Positions 17,417 through 26,376 of a DNA stretch of 64,000 bases are shown piece by piece; the first letter of the stretch is position 1, and each line of letters opens with the position of its first letter. The position numbers and the translations under genes were made by a program. The notes beneath the pieces are model-generated. The model was not told where the DNA came from. It worked only from the letters and a program-made list of their open reading frames with translations, and ran no database searches. Source of the DNA: Gammaproteobacteria bacterium (GTDB lineage Bacteria; Pseudomonadota; Gammaproteobacteria; Ga0077536); contig JACPPA010000038.1 in NCBI GenBank assembly GCA_016191285.1, positions 62,001 through 126,000 on the forward strand, written 5' to 3'.

Positions 17417-17840
17417 CGTCAACGTTCTTGTCGCCGCTTCGCGCAGCGATCACCCGCATTATGAAGCAGCGCGGCGCTGGCTCGAAACGGCGCTCAACGA
17501 CGCGGCGGCAGGTCGCGGCCTCTTGCTGTTACCGATGGTAGTGGCAAGTTTCTTGAGGTTAGTTACGCACCCGAAAGTATTTGTGTCACCAACGCCGATA
17601 GCGGAGGCGGTGAACTTCATCGAAGTTTTGCTAACAGCGCCCGGTGTGCGAATGCCTGAGATCGGAGCCGAGTGGCCCAAGCTGCGCGAATCGTGCCTAA
17701 CCCGCAAGCTAGGCGCGAACGATATTCCTGATGCTTGGCTGGCGGCGACTGTCCAACACATGGGAGACCACCTCGCTAGCTTCGACGGGGATTTTCGCAA
17801 GCTTTTGAAGCGTTCGGAGTTCACGCTGTTGGCAGGTTAA
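17406..17840 (+). CDS. vapC: PIN domain toxin, VapC family
   Basis: Ribonuclease toxin of 144 residues with the PIN fold. Acidic metal-binding positions visible are Asp4 (MTPDVNVLVAA), Asp106 and Asp109 (ANDIPDAWLAA), and Asp127/Asp129 (SFDGDF). The usual Glu near residue 45 is not obvious (LPMVVASFLRLVTHPKVF); the same spot reads hydrophobic in some relatives of the Mycobacterium-type PIN subfamily. Targets in this class are tRNA or rRNA, but which one is not predictable here. The gene is intact and sits at the left edge of the accessory region. Confidence 0.9.
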   Translation: MTPDVNVLVAASRSDHPHYEAARRWLETALNDAAAGRGLLLLPMVVASFLRLVTHPKVFVSPTPIAEAVNFIEVLLTAPGVRMPEIGAEWPKLRESCLTRKLGANDIPDAWLAATVQHMGDHLASFDGDFRKLLKRSEFTLLAG

Positions 17841-17898
17841 TCAACGGGTTCGGCGATTCAAGCCGAGAAGCGCGAATTGTGGACGCCCAACTCGTCCG

Positions 17899-17928
17899 CG
17901 CGCGTGAACCGGGCGCGCGTGAACCGGG
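17899..17928 (+). repeat. 15-base tandem direct repeat
   Basis: CGCGCGTGAACCGGG occurs twice without a gap (17899-17913 and 17914-17928), just before the 5' end of the group II intron remnant. It may be a replication-slippage duplication of exon-side sequence. Confidence 0.85.
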
Positions 17929-18244
17929 GACACCCAGTGCGCCGGGCAAAGCCGGTAGACGAGAGTGGAGGTGGAATTCCTCTATCCGGTAAGAGCTAGC
18001 GACTCGCCGGAGCCCCGAGTCATGGGCGAGTCTGTTCGTGAGGGCAGCCGCTAAGCGTTGACAGGGGAAAGTGCAGGCCCAGTATTGAGCTCTGAAATCA
18101 CCGTGAGGAACGCCGACCTTGTTGGGTGAGGGGGAAGGCAATATGCGGCGGAAGCGCTATCGCAAGCCTTCGTCGTGGTTCCTCGGAGTCATAGACCTGA
18201 AGCATGCACGAATGTCTTTTACACGGAACCCGGGAGGTCCTGAG

Positions 18245-18978
18245 TGTGGCCGAAGGAGTGGCGTCTGCGAGGAAGGCATCAGAGTTCCCCAAGGGGCGGT
18301 GTGTTCACCGTTGTTAGCGAACGTGTATTTGACGACGCTATCGACCGGTGGGTGCATGGGTGGCGACAGCGAGCGGCACGCGGAGCGGTGTCGATCGCGC
18401 GCTATGCGGATGATTTTGTCATTGGCGTGCAGTATCGCGCCGATGGCGAGCAATTGCAGGGAGGCTTGCAACAGCGGCTGGAGCGGTATGGGTTACGACT
18501 GCATGCTGAGAAGACGCGGTTGCTAGAGTTTGGCCGGTTCGCGGCGGCGAATCGTGCGCGGCGTGACGAAGGGAAGCCGGAGACCTTCGACTTTCTCGGG
18601 TTCACGCACTGTTGCGCGGTGCGTCGCAACGATGGCGGCTATGCGTTGCAGCGGCGTTCAATCGCGAAGCGCGTGCGTGCGTTTCTGCAGCGCATCAAGA
18701 CGGGGTTACGGCAGCAGTATGCGGAGTCGGTGAACTGGCAGGGGCAATGGCTGCGACAGAAGGTGCAGGGGTATTTTCTCTACCACGCGGTGCCGGGGAA
18801 CCGGGCTGCGTTGGAGACCGTGCGCCGTGAAGTCAATCGGCTGTGGTTGCGTGTATTACGCCGTCGCAGTCAGCACCATGCGATGCCCTGGTCCCGACTT
18901 ACAGGCTGCTGGATACGCCGGTGGATCCCGTCGACGCGCATCATCCATCCCTACCCGAACCAGCGCTTTGCGTTTTGA
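18245..18978 (+). pseudogene. group II intron reverse transcriptase/maturase, truncated and frameshifted
   Basis: Two frames together give the C-terminal half of an LtrA-like protein. Frame one (to about 18331) reads EGIRVPQGAVCSPLLANVYL, which is RT motif 4. A shift near 18328-18333 moves to frame two with DDAIDRWVHGW, then RYADDFVIG with the catalytic YADD (about 18400-18417), then LRLHAEKTRLLEFGRFAA, ETFDFLGFTH, the X/thumb region and GYFLYHAVPGN, ending LRRRSQHHAMPWSR and HPYPNQRFAF. RT motifs 0-3 at the N terminus are absent. It cannot encode a working enzyme without recoding. Confidence 0.85.
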
Positions 18979-18987
18979 CTCAACGCA

Positions 18988-19022
18988 AGAGCCGGATGCG
19001 TTAGTCGCGCACGTCCGGATCT
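18988..19022 (+). ncRNA. group II intron domain V
   Basis: AGAGCCGGATGCG, a short loop TTAG, then TCGCGCACGTCCGGATCT fold into the roughly 34-nucleotide hairpin of domain V, with the catalytic AGC triad near its base and the two-base bulge on the 3' strand. It is well conserved compared with the decayed ORF. A possible domain VI follows (19029-19052). Confidence 0.8.
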
Positions 19023-19276
19023 GTGTGTGGGGCGGAGAGCAATCTCGACCCGCGACTTGATTATGAGGTTGATTTAAAATGTTACTTTCTTGGCTGTCCT
19101 GTAATCCCTGTAATCAATCCTGGACTGGACCGGCATAAACACTCTCGGATGCTCTGTCGTGTTGGTGTTTTTACAGCGCAATAACCCATCGACTGCCCTT
19201 TGGCATTGTTTCTTAACTGCTGAGATTGGACTATGGTGTATTTTTAACGACTGACATCCAGATTCGGAGGCGGCGC

Positions 19277-21412
19277 ATGGCCCGAGAAGTCCTAGCTCTG
19301 GCAATGGATGCCGGCGGCACGATGACCGATACCTTTCTGGTCGACAAGGAAGGCAATTTTGTCATCGGCAAGGCGCCGAGCACTCCTTGGGACGAGTCAG
19401 AGGGATTCATCGAATCCGCCCAAGACGCGTTTATGCAGTGGCAACTGGATGAACGCACGGCCTTCGCGCAGTTTGAAGTCGCGGTCTATTCCGGGACGAC
19501 TATGCTCAACACTTTGCTTACCCGCACCGGCCGCAAGATTGGGCTCATCACGACCAAGGGCTTCGAGGACATCCTGCTGATGGAGCAAGGTCGTCAGGTC
19601 TGGTCCGGCTATTCCTATGCCGACCGGTTGCATTCGGCGACCCACGTGCACAATCAGCCTTTGGTGCCGCGTCGGCGGATTCGGGGCATTTCCGAGCGCA
19701 CCAACATGTTCGGCACAGTCGCGATCCCGCTGTATGAAAAAGACGCACGCGCGGCGGCTGAAGAACTCTTGACGCAAGATCTCCAAGGCGTGGCCATCTG
19801 TTTCTTGCATTCCTATGCGAATCCGCAAAACGAGAAGCGCATGGAGGCCATCTGCGGCGACGTGATGCAGGCGAAGGGGATCAATATCCCGATTTATTTG
19901 TCCTCGCATATTCGACCGGTCATCCGCGAGAATCAACGCGTCAATGCTACGACGATCGAAGCCTATGCGGCCGATCCGGTACGCAAACAACTCCACAATG
20001 TGGAAAACCGCGCGACCAGTCGCGGCTATCGCAAGCAGATGACGACTATGCTGTCTTACGGTGGGCTCGCCAACATTCGCCATCCGCGTTTACACGAGAC
20101 GCTGATCTCGGGGCCGATCGGTGGCATGTTGGGGGCGCATTACGTGGCGAAACTCATCGGCGCGCCGAATGTGTTGGCCATCGACATGGGCGGCACGAGC
20201 TATGACTTCGGTCTCATCACCAACGGCACGTTTAATCTTAACAACGAACCGGAAATCGCGCGTTTCCGCCTCGCGCTTCCGAGTATCGAACTCGACAGCA
20301 TTCGCGGCGGCGCGGGCTTGTATCTTTCGGTCGATCCGATCACGAACCGCATCATCATGGGGCCGGAAGGCGCCGGTGCCAGTCCGGGTCCGGTGTGCTT
20401 CGATCGCGGCAACAAGCAACCGACCATCACCGATTGCCTGGCGATCAACGGGTATTTGAACAAGAACAATTTCTTGGGCGGCAAGATCAAGCTCAACCTT
20501 CTCGCGGCTCAAAAGGAAATCAAGACCCAGCTTGCCGATAAGATTGGTCTCAATGTGCACGATGCGGCGGATGGCATCATCAAGCTATGGTTGCAGACCG
20601 CACTGGACGCGACCCGGCGCGCGATCCAAGTTCGCGGCGGCGACGTCGCCGATTACGTGATCATGGGCTATGGCGGCGCCGGTCCGATGGTGCTGGCGGG
20701 GGTTTCTGAAGGCCAGCCTTTTAAAGGCGTGGTGACCTTCCCGTTCGCAGCGGCGTTCTCGGCTTTCGGATGCACGACAACGGATTATTCGCATCGATAT
20801 ACGCGGTCGAGTCTATTCAGCTTGCAACACAACTCTGATACGGCGGCAAAGGAAGTAGTCGCCAAAGGACTGACCGAGCTCTGGAACACGCTTGAAGCCG
20901 AAGCGAAGGAGAGTTTCGAGAGCGAAGGCATGGAGTTGAGCAAGGTAACGTACAAGCGGATCGCGTTCGTGCGCTACGGCGGGCAGCTCGACGAAGTCGA
21001 AGTACCGCTCGACCGCCCGTGGCAGGCGATCACCGGCGACATCGATCACCTGCTCGATCTCTTTGAAGATCTATACACCAAGATGTTCGCCAAAGCCGCG
21101 AAATACCCCAAAGCCGGCTATGCAATCCTGCAAGTCGCGCTGGTCGCCTCAATCGAAACCAAGAAGCCGGAATTTCCCCTTTTCCCAGATCAGGGTCCAA
21201 CACCCGCTGCCGCGGTGAAGAAAGGCGAGCGAGATCTTTATATCAATGGCAAATGGCAGAAAGCGGGTATTTACGACATGGATTCACTTGAGTCCGGAAA
21301 CGTGATTAATGGACTCGCGATACTGGAACATCCGGCGACGACTTTGCTCGTGCCCGGTACGCGTAAAGCCCGAGTTGATAACCGCAAATTCATTTGGTTG
21401 GAAAATCTGTAA
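19277..21412 (+). CDS. acxA: acetone carboxylase-type beta subunit (HyuA-like ATPase)
   Basis: Protein of 711 residues of the hydantoinase A/oxoprolinase family, matching acetone carboxylase beta (about 717). ATG 19277 follows a clean GGAGG; the upstream open frame has no match. The N-terminal phosphate-binding motif is DAGGTMTDTF (11-20) and a second actin-like motif is DMGGTSYDFG (303-312). In the known enzyme this subunit uses ATP to activate bicarbonate and the ketone. alpha and gamma subunit genes follow at 28 and 2 bases, and the three-gene set is what sets acetone carboxylase apart from plain hydantoinases. Acetone itself is inferred; acetophenone or butanone are alternatives. Confidence 0.82.
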   Translation: MAREVLALAMDAGGTMTDTFLVDKEGNFVIGKAPSTPWDESEGFIESAQDAFMQWQLDERTAFAQFEVAVYSGTTMLNTLLTRTGRKIGLITTKGFEDILLMEQGRQVWSGYSYADRLHSATHVHNQPLVPRRRIRGISERTNMFGTVAIPLYEKDARAAAEELLTQDLQGVAICFLHSYANPQNEKRMEAICGDVMQAKGINIPIYLSSHIRPVIRENQRVNATTIEAYAADPVRKQLHNVENRATSRGYRKQMTTMLSYGGLANIRHPRLHETLISGPIGGMLGAHYVAKLIGAPNVLAIDMGGTSYDFGLITNGTFNLNNEPEIARFRLALPSIELDSIRGGAGLYLSVDPITNRIIMGPEGAGASPGPVCFDRGNKQPTITDCLAINGYLNKNNFLGGKIKLNLLAAQKEIKTQLADKIGLNVHDAADGIIKLWLQTALDATRRAIQVRGGDVADYVIMGYGGAGPMVLAGVSEGQPFKGVVTFPFAAAFSAFGCTTTDYSHRYTRSSLFSLQHNSDTAAKEVVAKGLTELWNTLEAEAKESFESEGMELSKVTYKRIAFVRYGGQLDEVEVPLDRPWQAITGDIDHLLDLFEDLYTKMFAKAAKYPKAGYAILQVALVASIETKKPEFPLFPDQGPTPAAAVKKGERDLYINGKWQKAGIYDMDSLESGNVINGLAILEHPATTLLVPGTRKARVDNRKFIWLENL

Positions 21413-21440
21413 TGTTGAGGCGACGATAGGAGACAAATTT

Positions 21441-23726
21441 ATGAGTGCAATCAAACCCCTTGATGACGCCACTGTTTACATGTCGCTCCGCGCGCGGATT
21501 GAAGGGATGAAGCAGTTGCTCAAATCGACCGGCCATTACAAAGGCGTTCGCGATCTGCGCTTGAAGAAAAAAGACGTCATCCGCTTCGAGCTGCTGTATT
21601 CACGCTTGCAATCGATCGTGATCGGTTCACAGCAGGTCGGATCTAAGGTCTCCTGCTCGCCGGGCACCCGTGAAGTCGGCGAATCGGTCGTCGGGCTGTA
21701 TACCCCGGAAGGCGACGCTATTGTGTTTTCCGGCGGCATCATGGTGCACGTGCATACAATGAGTCGCTTCATCAAATGGATGATTGCGCACGATTACGAA
21801 ATTGATCCCGGCTTTAAACACGGCGACATCTTCGAGAACAACGACACTTACATTGGCGGGGTCCACATCCCGGACGTGATGGATGTCACGCCGATTTTCT
21901 GGAACAGCGAACTGGTCGGCTGGGCCGGCATGGTGACCCACGTGCTCGAAGTCGGCGGCATCACCCCCGGCAGCATGCCGGTGCTCGCCGCCGAACGCTT
22001 CACCGAAGGGCTCATCATCTGCGCCGAGCGCATCGGCGAGCACGACAGCATCTACAAACACTATGAAGTCCGCGCCGAACGTAGCGTGCGTTCGCCGGAT
22101 CTGTGGATTATGGATGCCAAAGCGCGCGTCACCGGAGCGTTGATGACGCGCGACGAGATCCTGGAGACCATCAAGGAATTTGGGTTCGAGTACTACAACG
22201 AGGCCGTTAATGAATATATCGAGAGCGCGCGTCAAGCCCAGCTCGAAAGAGTGAAGACGATGCTGGTGCCGGGCACGTATAAGGAAGTCACGACCTGCGA
22301 CCAGATCATGGAAGGTCAACCGGGATTATCGCCATTGGCAGATGGCAATGTCACGATTATCGAACCGCTGGAGATGATGATCGATGGCAAGGGCAAGATG
22401 ACGATCGATTTCGATGGTTTCGGCTCGTGGCGGTACTGGTCCGGCAACGCCACGCCGGCGGCACTGGAGGGTGGCTTGTTCGTCTCGATGTCGCAGGCCT
22501 TGAATTTCGACGGCCGCATCAATCACGGCAGCTACCTCGCGACCGAACTCAAATTTTCCAAAGGCACGACGGTATGGCCGGATAACAAGTATGCCTCCAC
22601 GTCGCTCGGCTGGAACCTGGTGATGCCGAGCTGGGCCAACTGGTATCGGATGATGGCGCGCGCCACCTACATGCGTGGCTTCGTCGAAGAGACCTTCCTG
22701 TTCGGTGCGCTGACGCCGTGCTACGACGGTGGCGGGATTGACCAGTACGGCAAGGTCTTCGGCGGCACTAACTTCGAACTCGCGGCTCAGGGCAGCGGGG
22801 CGCGCGGTATCGCCGACGGGATCGACTTCGGCTATGTGCTATGGAATCCGGAATCGGACATGGGCAACGCCGAAATCTGGGAGCAACTGTTTCCGCAGTT
22901 GTACCTGTCGCGCAAAATCCTGCCGAATGCGCATGGCTTCGGAAAATATCGGGGCGGGAACGGGTGGCAGTCGCTACTGCTGACCCATAACTCCAACCAG
23001 CTGGTGGTCACCACCGAGCTATGCCAAGCGCGCGCTTTCGACCACCAAGGGATCTTTGGCGGTTATCCGGGCAAGATTCATTACATCTACCTGATGACCG
23101 ATACGGATATCAAAGAGCGCATCGCCAACCAGCAGGAACTGCCCACCGGCGAAGGGGAAGATCCGTTGAACCCGGAACTAACCCGACTGGTGAACGGCAA
23201 GCTGCGGATCTCGCATGGGAACATGACCGCCGACAAGCCCCTCAAGGATGGCGACATTCTGCTGATGCAATACCGCGGGATGGGGGGCTTTGGCGATCCA
23301 TTGGATCGCGACCCTACGCTGATTGAGAAGGATCTCGAAAACGGGATCGTCAGTCGCGCGATGGCGGAAACGATCTGCGGCGCGGTGATCGAACGCAACG
23401 AACAGGAAGCGTGTTGGATGGTCAATCGCGAGAAGACTGTCCAACGGCGCGCCGAGCGCCGCCAAGCGCGGCTCAAGAACGGCGTACCTGTAGCACAGTG
23501 GATGCAACAGCAAAAGCGGCGGATTGAACGCTACGATCTCCCGGACGTCGCCCTCGAGATCTACAAGGACGTGAGCTCGCATTCCCGCAAATGGATTCGC
23601 GAATACCGCGAATTCTGGGGCTTCGATGAATCGTTCACGTTCAATATCCCGGGTATTCGCGACGTGAACCCGTTCGCAATGCGTTCCGGCGAATCACGCG
23701 TCGCCGACAATCCCTTGGAGTTCTGA
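21441..23726 (+). CDS. acxB: acetone carboxylase-type alpha subunit (HyuB-like)
   Basis: Protein of 761 residues of the hydantoinase B family, close to acetone carboxylase alpha (about 775). ATG 21441 has an AGGAG-like site (ATAGGAGAC). The Mn-binding residues of the Xanthobacter enzyme as I recall them (His150, Asp153, His175) have equivalents at the same spacing: His142 and Asp145 in GGVHIPDV, and His167 in GMVTHV. FENNDTYIGG just before and PIFWNSELVGWAG between are also shared. In the known enzyme this subunit joins the activated ketone and carbonate to give acetoacetate. Overall it looks divergent from the characterised enzyme. Confidence 0.82.
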   Translation: MSAIKPLDDATVYMSLRARIEGMKQLLKSTGHYKGVRDLRLKKKDVIRFELLYSRLQSIVIGSQQVGSKVSCSPGTREVGESVVGLYTPEGDAIVFSGGIMVHVHTMSRFIKWMIAHDYEIDPGFKHGDIFENNDTYIGGVHIPDVMDVTPIFWNSELVGWAGMVTHVLEVGGITPGSMPVLAAERFTEGLIICAERIGEHDSIYKHYEVRAERSVRSPDLWIMDAKARVTGALMTRDEILETIKEFGFEYYNEAVNEYIESARQAQLERVKTMLVPGTYKEVTTCDQIMEGQPGLSPLADGNVTIIEPLEMMIDGKGKMTIDFDGFGSWRYWSGNATPAALEGGLFVSMSQALNFDGRINHGSYLATELKFSKGTTVWPDNKYASTSLGWNLVMPSWANWYRMMARATYMRGFVEETFLFGALTPCYDGGGIDQYGKVFGGTNFELAAQGSGARGIADGIDFGYVLWNPESDMGNAEIWEQLFPQLYLSRKILPNAHGFGKYRGGNGWQSLLLTHNSNQLVVTTELCQARAFDHQGIFGGYPGKIHYIYLMTDTDIKERIANQQELPTGEGEDPLNPELTRLVNGKLRISHGNMTADKPLKDGDILLMQYRGMGGFGDPLDRDPTLIEKDLENGIVSRAMAETICGAVIERNEQEACWMVNREKTVQRRAERRQARLKNGVPVAQWMQQQKRRIERYDLPDVALEIYKDVSSHSRKWIREYREFWGFDESFTFNIPGIRDVNPFAMRSGESRVADNPLEF

Positions 23727-23728
23727 TC

Positions 23729-24232
23729 ATGGCCGGACACATAGTCGAACTGGACGAAGCGGCTCTCGGGCAGTTGATCGACGGCAACCTGCCGTGGGAC
23801 GACGTGCACCATATCCAATCGTCGTACAAAGACCCCAAGCGCTTTGATACCTATGTGAAAGTGTTGCAATCGCGGATGGCGTGGAAGAACCCCATTGTCC
23901 TCCCGCTCTCCCCGTACCTCTCGATCGTCAAAAGTGACAGCGGGATCTATGTGGTGAAGTGCGTGTGCGGACAGGACTTCGGGGACTACCGCCGCAACTG
24001 GAAACTTTCCGCGCTGATCAACGTGCGCGACACGGAGGAGAAGCTGCAGGAACTGTGGCCCGGCCCGCGCTGTCCGGATCCCGAGAAGAACGAAGTGCGC
24101 GAGTTCTACTGCCCGGGATGCGGTCTTCAACTTGAAGTGGACGCGGTGCCACCCGGCTATCCGATCCTCGCCAATTTCACCCCCAACCTAGAGGCGTTCT
24201 ACCGCGACTGGTTAGGACGAGCACTGCCGTAA
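23729..24232 (+). CDS. acxC: acetone carboxylase-type gamma subunit
   Basis: Small subunit of 167 residues, close to the known 168 or so. It carries two cysteine pairs that could hold the zinc ion of this subunit: Cys78 and Cys80 (KCVCGQDFGDYRRNWK) and Cys128 and Cys131 (FYCPGCG). Its presence two bases after acxB is the strongest evidence that this is an acetone carboxylase-like complex rather than a hydantoinase. The ending PNLEAFYRDWLG is typical. No regulator or thiolase gene is next to the operon, so regulation and downstream use of the product lie elsewhere. Confidence 0.85.
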   Translation: MAGHIVELDEAALGQLIDGNLPWDDVHHIQSSYKDPKRFDTYVKVLQSRMAWKNPIVLPLSPYLSIVKSDSGIYVVKCVCGQDFGDYRRNWKLSALINVRDTEEKLQELWPGPRCPDPEKNEVREFYCPGCGLQLEVDAVPPGYPILANFTPNLEAFYRDWLGRALP

Positions 24233-24488
24233 CGCTTGGCGCTCTCCTCCACTTCAATGGCGGGAGAGGAAGGACGCCATTTTCTATGCGCTTTCCCGCT
24301 TCAAGAGTTGCTAAACCAATATCTGTTAATCGACACACAGCCGAACCGTAAAGCCTTAACCTTGCAGGCGGTGCCGGCCGTCGCCGGCATAAACGCGGGC
24401 GGCAGATACTACTTGCATGCCGGAGTGGCAGCGGGGGCGGATGAACGCTAGAAGTTTAGAGCGGCTGTGTGTCGCTATATCACGCCCG
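24233..24488. other. intergenic stretch after the carboxylase operon
   Basis: CTCTCC/GGAGAG (24243-24248 and 24263-24268) with a short TTTTCT at about 24280 could be a weak terminator for the operon. No frame in the rest shows a family signature. Base composition drops toward A+T to the right. Confidence 0.3.
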
Positions 24489-25072
24489 TCAGGTCCGAGT
24501 GTTTCGGCGAAAAGCGAGTCCGGCAAGCCCAACCAATCCGGAGCCAAGGAAGTAGAACGCGGCAGGAAGCGGCACGAGGGTGAGCAGAAGCGAGGTCGAT
24601 CTGATTATGCTCGGATTTATTGGATCACGGATAGCGCCGCCTACTAACAATTGTTCGGAATCGTTAATTGCGACGGCGTCTCTCAGAGATATCACCAAAT
24701 TTGCAAGCGGATCGTTCAAGTCTAAAAGTGAATTGATGTTATATAAGATTCCGTTCTCCCATAGCGCGGCGGAAGTGTCGCTGCCTATAAATTTTCCTAA
24801 GTCGGTGAATGTTTCCTTATCCCATAGAAATCCACCCGTAGACGTGTATCCAATTACTTGACCGGCATCATTAACTGCCAAGGCATGGGGCTATAAAGAC
24901 CCGCCGTACAATCGCATCCGTACAGCGGGTTAAAGCCACCCGGCACCCCGAGATCGGTCATCATTCCGTTTTGCCAAAAGAAGGCATGTGGCCCGACATA
25001 AGGCGCAAAATTAGGAGAAGGGGTCCGAAAAATCGCGCTATCGCCAACTGGTAAGTGCGGCGGGACAACCCG
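24489..25072 (-). pseudogene. HAF-repeat protein with VPLPA-CTERM tail, broken
   Basis: Two minus-strand frames joined by a shift near 24893 give about 190 residues. The upstream part has HAFFWQNGMMTDLGVPGG. The downstream part has ALAVNDAGQVIGYTSTGG, GFLWDKETFTDLGKF and AALWENGILYNINSLLD. These are HAF-type repeats, each pairing a WxxG segment with a TDLG or INDxGQ segment. The C terminus is a sorting tail: VPLPAAFYFLGSGLVGLAGL followed by AFRRNTRT, with a motif, hydrophobic span and basic end as in VPLPA-CTERM proteins handled by exosortase. No start or signal peptide is present. The A+T-richer composition differs from the neighbours, pointing to transfer and decay. Confidence 0.7.
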
Positions 25073-25804
25073 CTATCGTCTGAGCTTTTTCCAACGGGGA
25101 AGGAGACTGCCGGTGGCGCAAGCAAGGTTGTCCATGGGCGAGATCAGAGAGACGCTGCGTCTCAAGTTTGAAGCCGGCATACGATCAAGCTGTATGTACA
25201 TAGATTCGAAAATATAAAGAAGCGCCGACTTATCCCCTCTGCGCAAATCATCGCGCGCACCAAGCCATGCTTCATAGCGTGGGGAAGCTAAAGCCTTAGG
25301 AAGCGATTCTAAGGCTGTACTCGATGTCTTCATCGGTAGCGCAGTGGCCTCCCGACTCGCTCTGACGGCGACTCGGCTTCTTTCTTCGCGCGACGCTTGG
25401 GCAGGAATTCCGTGACCCTAATTTTTTAATGTTCGAAATCCAGTCTTGAGAACCCCCTTTGCGTATTTCTTCCCCGAGCTTCAGCGTTAAGTGGTGAACA
25501 CTCTTAGACTTAAATGCTCTAAGTGCGGAATGGCACTTACAAAAGCTGAAATGCCGGGAAAAATGCACAATCTTTGCCCGTCGTCATTCCGGTGAATGCC
25601 GGAATCCAGTCAAACAATGAATTCTTTTTTCACTGGACTTAGTGCTCGGCGCACGGGGTGACGGCGTAAACCGCGCTTAAGTAAGTGCCATTCCTCTCAG
25701 TGCGCTTTTACAAAAACGGTCTGTTTTTTCCGCAATCGACACCGATAGTTCATCGTGGTTTTCAATCTGCATAATTCGGCGCTGGCTTAGCGAAGCGGCC
25801 TACC
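25073..25804. other. degenerate stretch with no recognised gene
   Basis: Two short minus-strand frames (25073-25333 with 86 codons, 25296-25568 with 90 codons) overlap each other, have no ribosome sites I can support and no recognisable family. A family B repeat lies at 25580-25612. The composition is A+T-richer and looks like decayed island DNA between the HAF-repeat relic and the integrase relic. Confidence 0.4.
25580..25612 (+). repeat. dispersed repeat, family B (second copy)
   Basis: GTCGTCATTCCGGTGAATGCCGGAATCCAGTC matches the arms of the element at 13230-13302. The partner arm to the right (TTTTTTCACTGGACTTAGTG) is decayed, so this copy is degenerate. Confidence 0.7.
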
Positions 25805-26220
25805 ATCATTTACGTGACGCGATTCCGATTGGAATAACGATGGCGCTCGCAGCGAGTTGATCGTGATAATCGGACCACTCTGGGGCCCTTAGCTCGCCAG
25901 GTCGCACTAATCGACGCGGCGCGAGACGGAGAGCCGCTCTTGTCACAGCTTCCCCCGCAAAGCCGTCGATGGCGCGCATCAGAGTGCCGACGGCCTTCGG
26001 ACGGTAATTGCCGCGTGATGTTTCTCCTTAGCGGGCGGCAGCGCATCACGCAAATCGGCGGCAGGGTCCCGGTCAGCACGCCCGGTGGCAATCGCGTAGC
26101 GGAAAATTTGTCCCATGATTAGACCTACGCGGCGCGCAAGCTCACGGGCGGCACGCGCTTCTATTCGACGAAGCACGGCGAGCAATTCAGGTGCCTTCAC
26201 CTCGAAAAGCTCGGGCAGTT
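25805..26220 (-). pseudogene. P4-type tyrosine integrase fragment, frameshifted
   Basis: The first fragment (about 26220-25995) reads APELLAVLRRIEARAARELA and GQIFRYAIATGRADRDPAAD, then LRDALPPAKEKHHAAIT, the core of P4-like island integrases. After a frame change near 25990 the second fragment continues LMRAIDGFAGEAVTRAALRL and VRPGELRAPEWSD, then stops at about 25805. The N-terminal DNA-binding part and the entire HxxR...Y catalytic end are missing. It sits about 160 bases from tRNA-Leu, the kind of site such integrases use, so this is probably the scar of an integrated island. Confidence 0.8.
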
Positions 26221-26376
26221 ATCCCTGGACGTCAATGGACTTATTACCGTCCAAGCAAATCCCGAGTATCTTTTCGTCTCTGCTAGATCGTTAGTTTTTC
26301 GGCCAGAAGCACTGAATATTTGGATGTGTTTGGACTGTGTTGGGCACTCCTGGATGAACATCCTGAGATGTGTTAG

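Larger units (their letters stand above)
17937..19057 (+). mobile_element. group II intron remnant
   Basis: The 5' end reads GTGCGCCGGGCAAAGCCGGTA, matching the GUGYG start of bacterial group II introns, and continues with the domain I-like AAGAGCTAGCGACTCGCCGG and GAGGAACGCCGACCTTG. A truncated reverse transcriptase lies inside. The 3' end keeps domain V (18988-19022) and a domain VI-like stem (GGGGCGGAGAGCAATCTCGACCC), ending near 19057. The element is only about 1.1 kb, whereas intact ones with an ORF are near 2 kb, so roughly the first half of the ORF is gone. I infer it can no longer move by itself. The exact 3' boundary is uncertain by several bases. Confidence 0.8.

Noticed and set aside
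19160-19190. Sigma-54 promoter before the carboxylase operon (GG-N10-GC in TTGGTGTTTTTACAGCGC)
   Set aside because: Spacing is right but the flanking bases match the TGGCAC/TTGC consensus poorly, and no enhancer-binding activator gene is near.
19397-20083. 228-codon minus-strand frame inside the carboxylase beta gene
   Set aside because: Antisense shadow with no ribosome site or family signature; the plus-strand protein is clear.
25073-25568. Two overlapping hypothetical genes on the minus strand
   Set aside because: No start signals, no family, and mutual overlap in decayed DNA; listed only as part of a gap.
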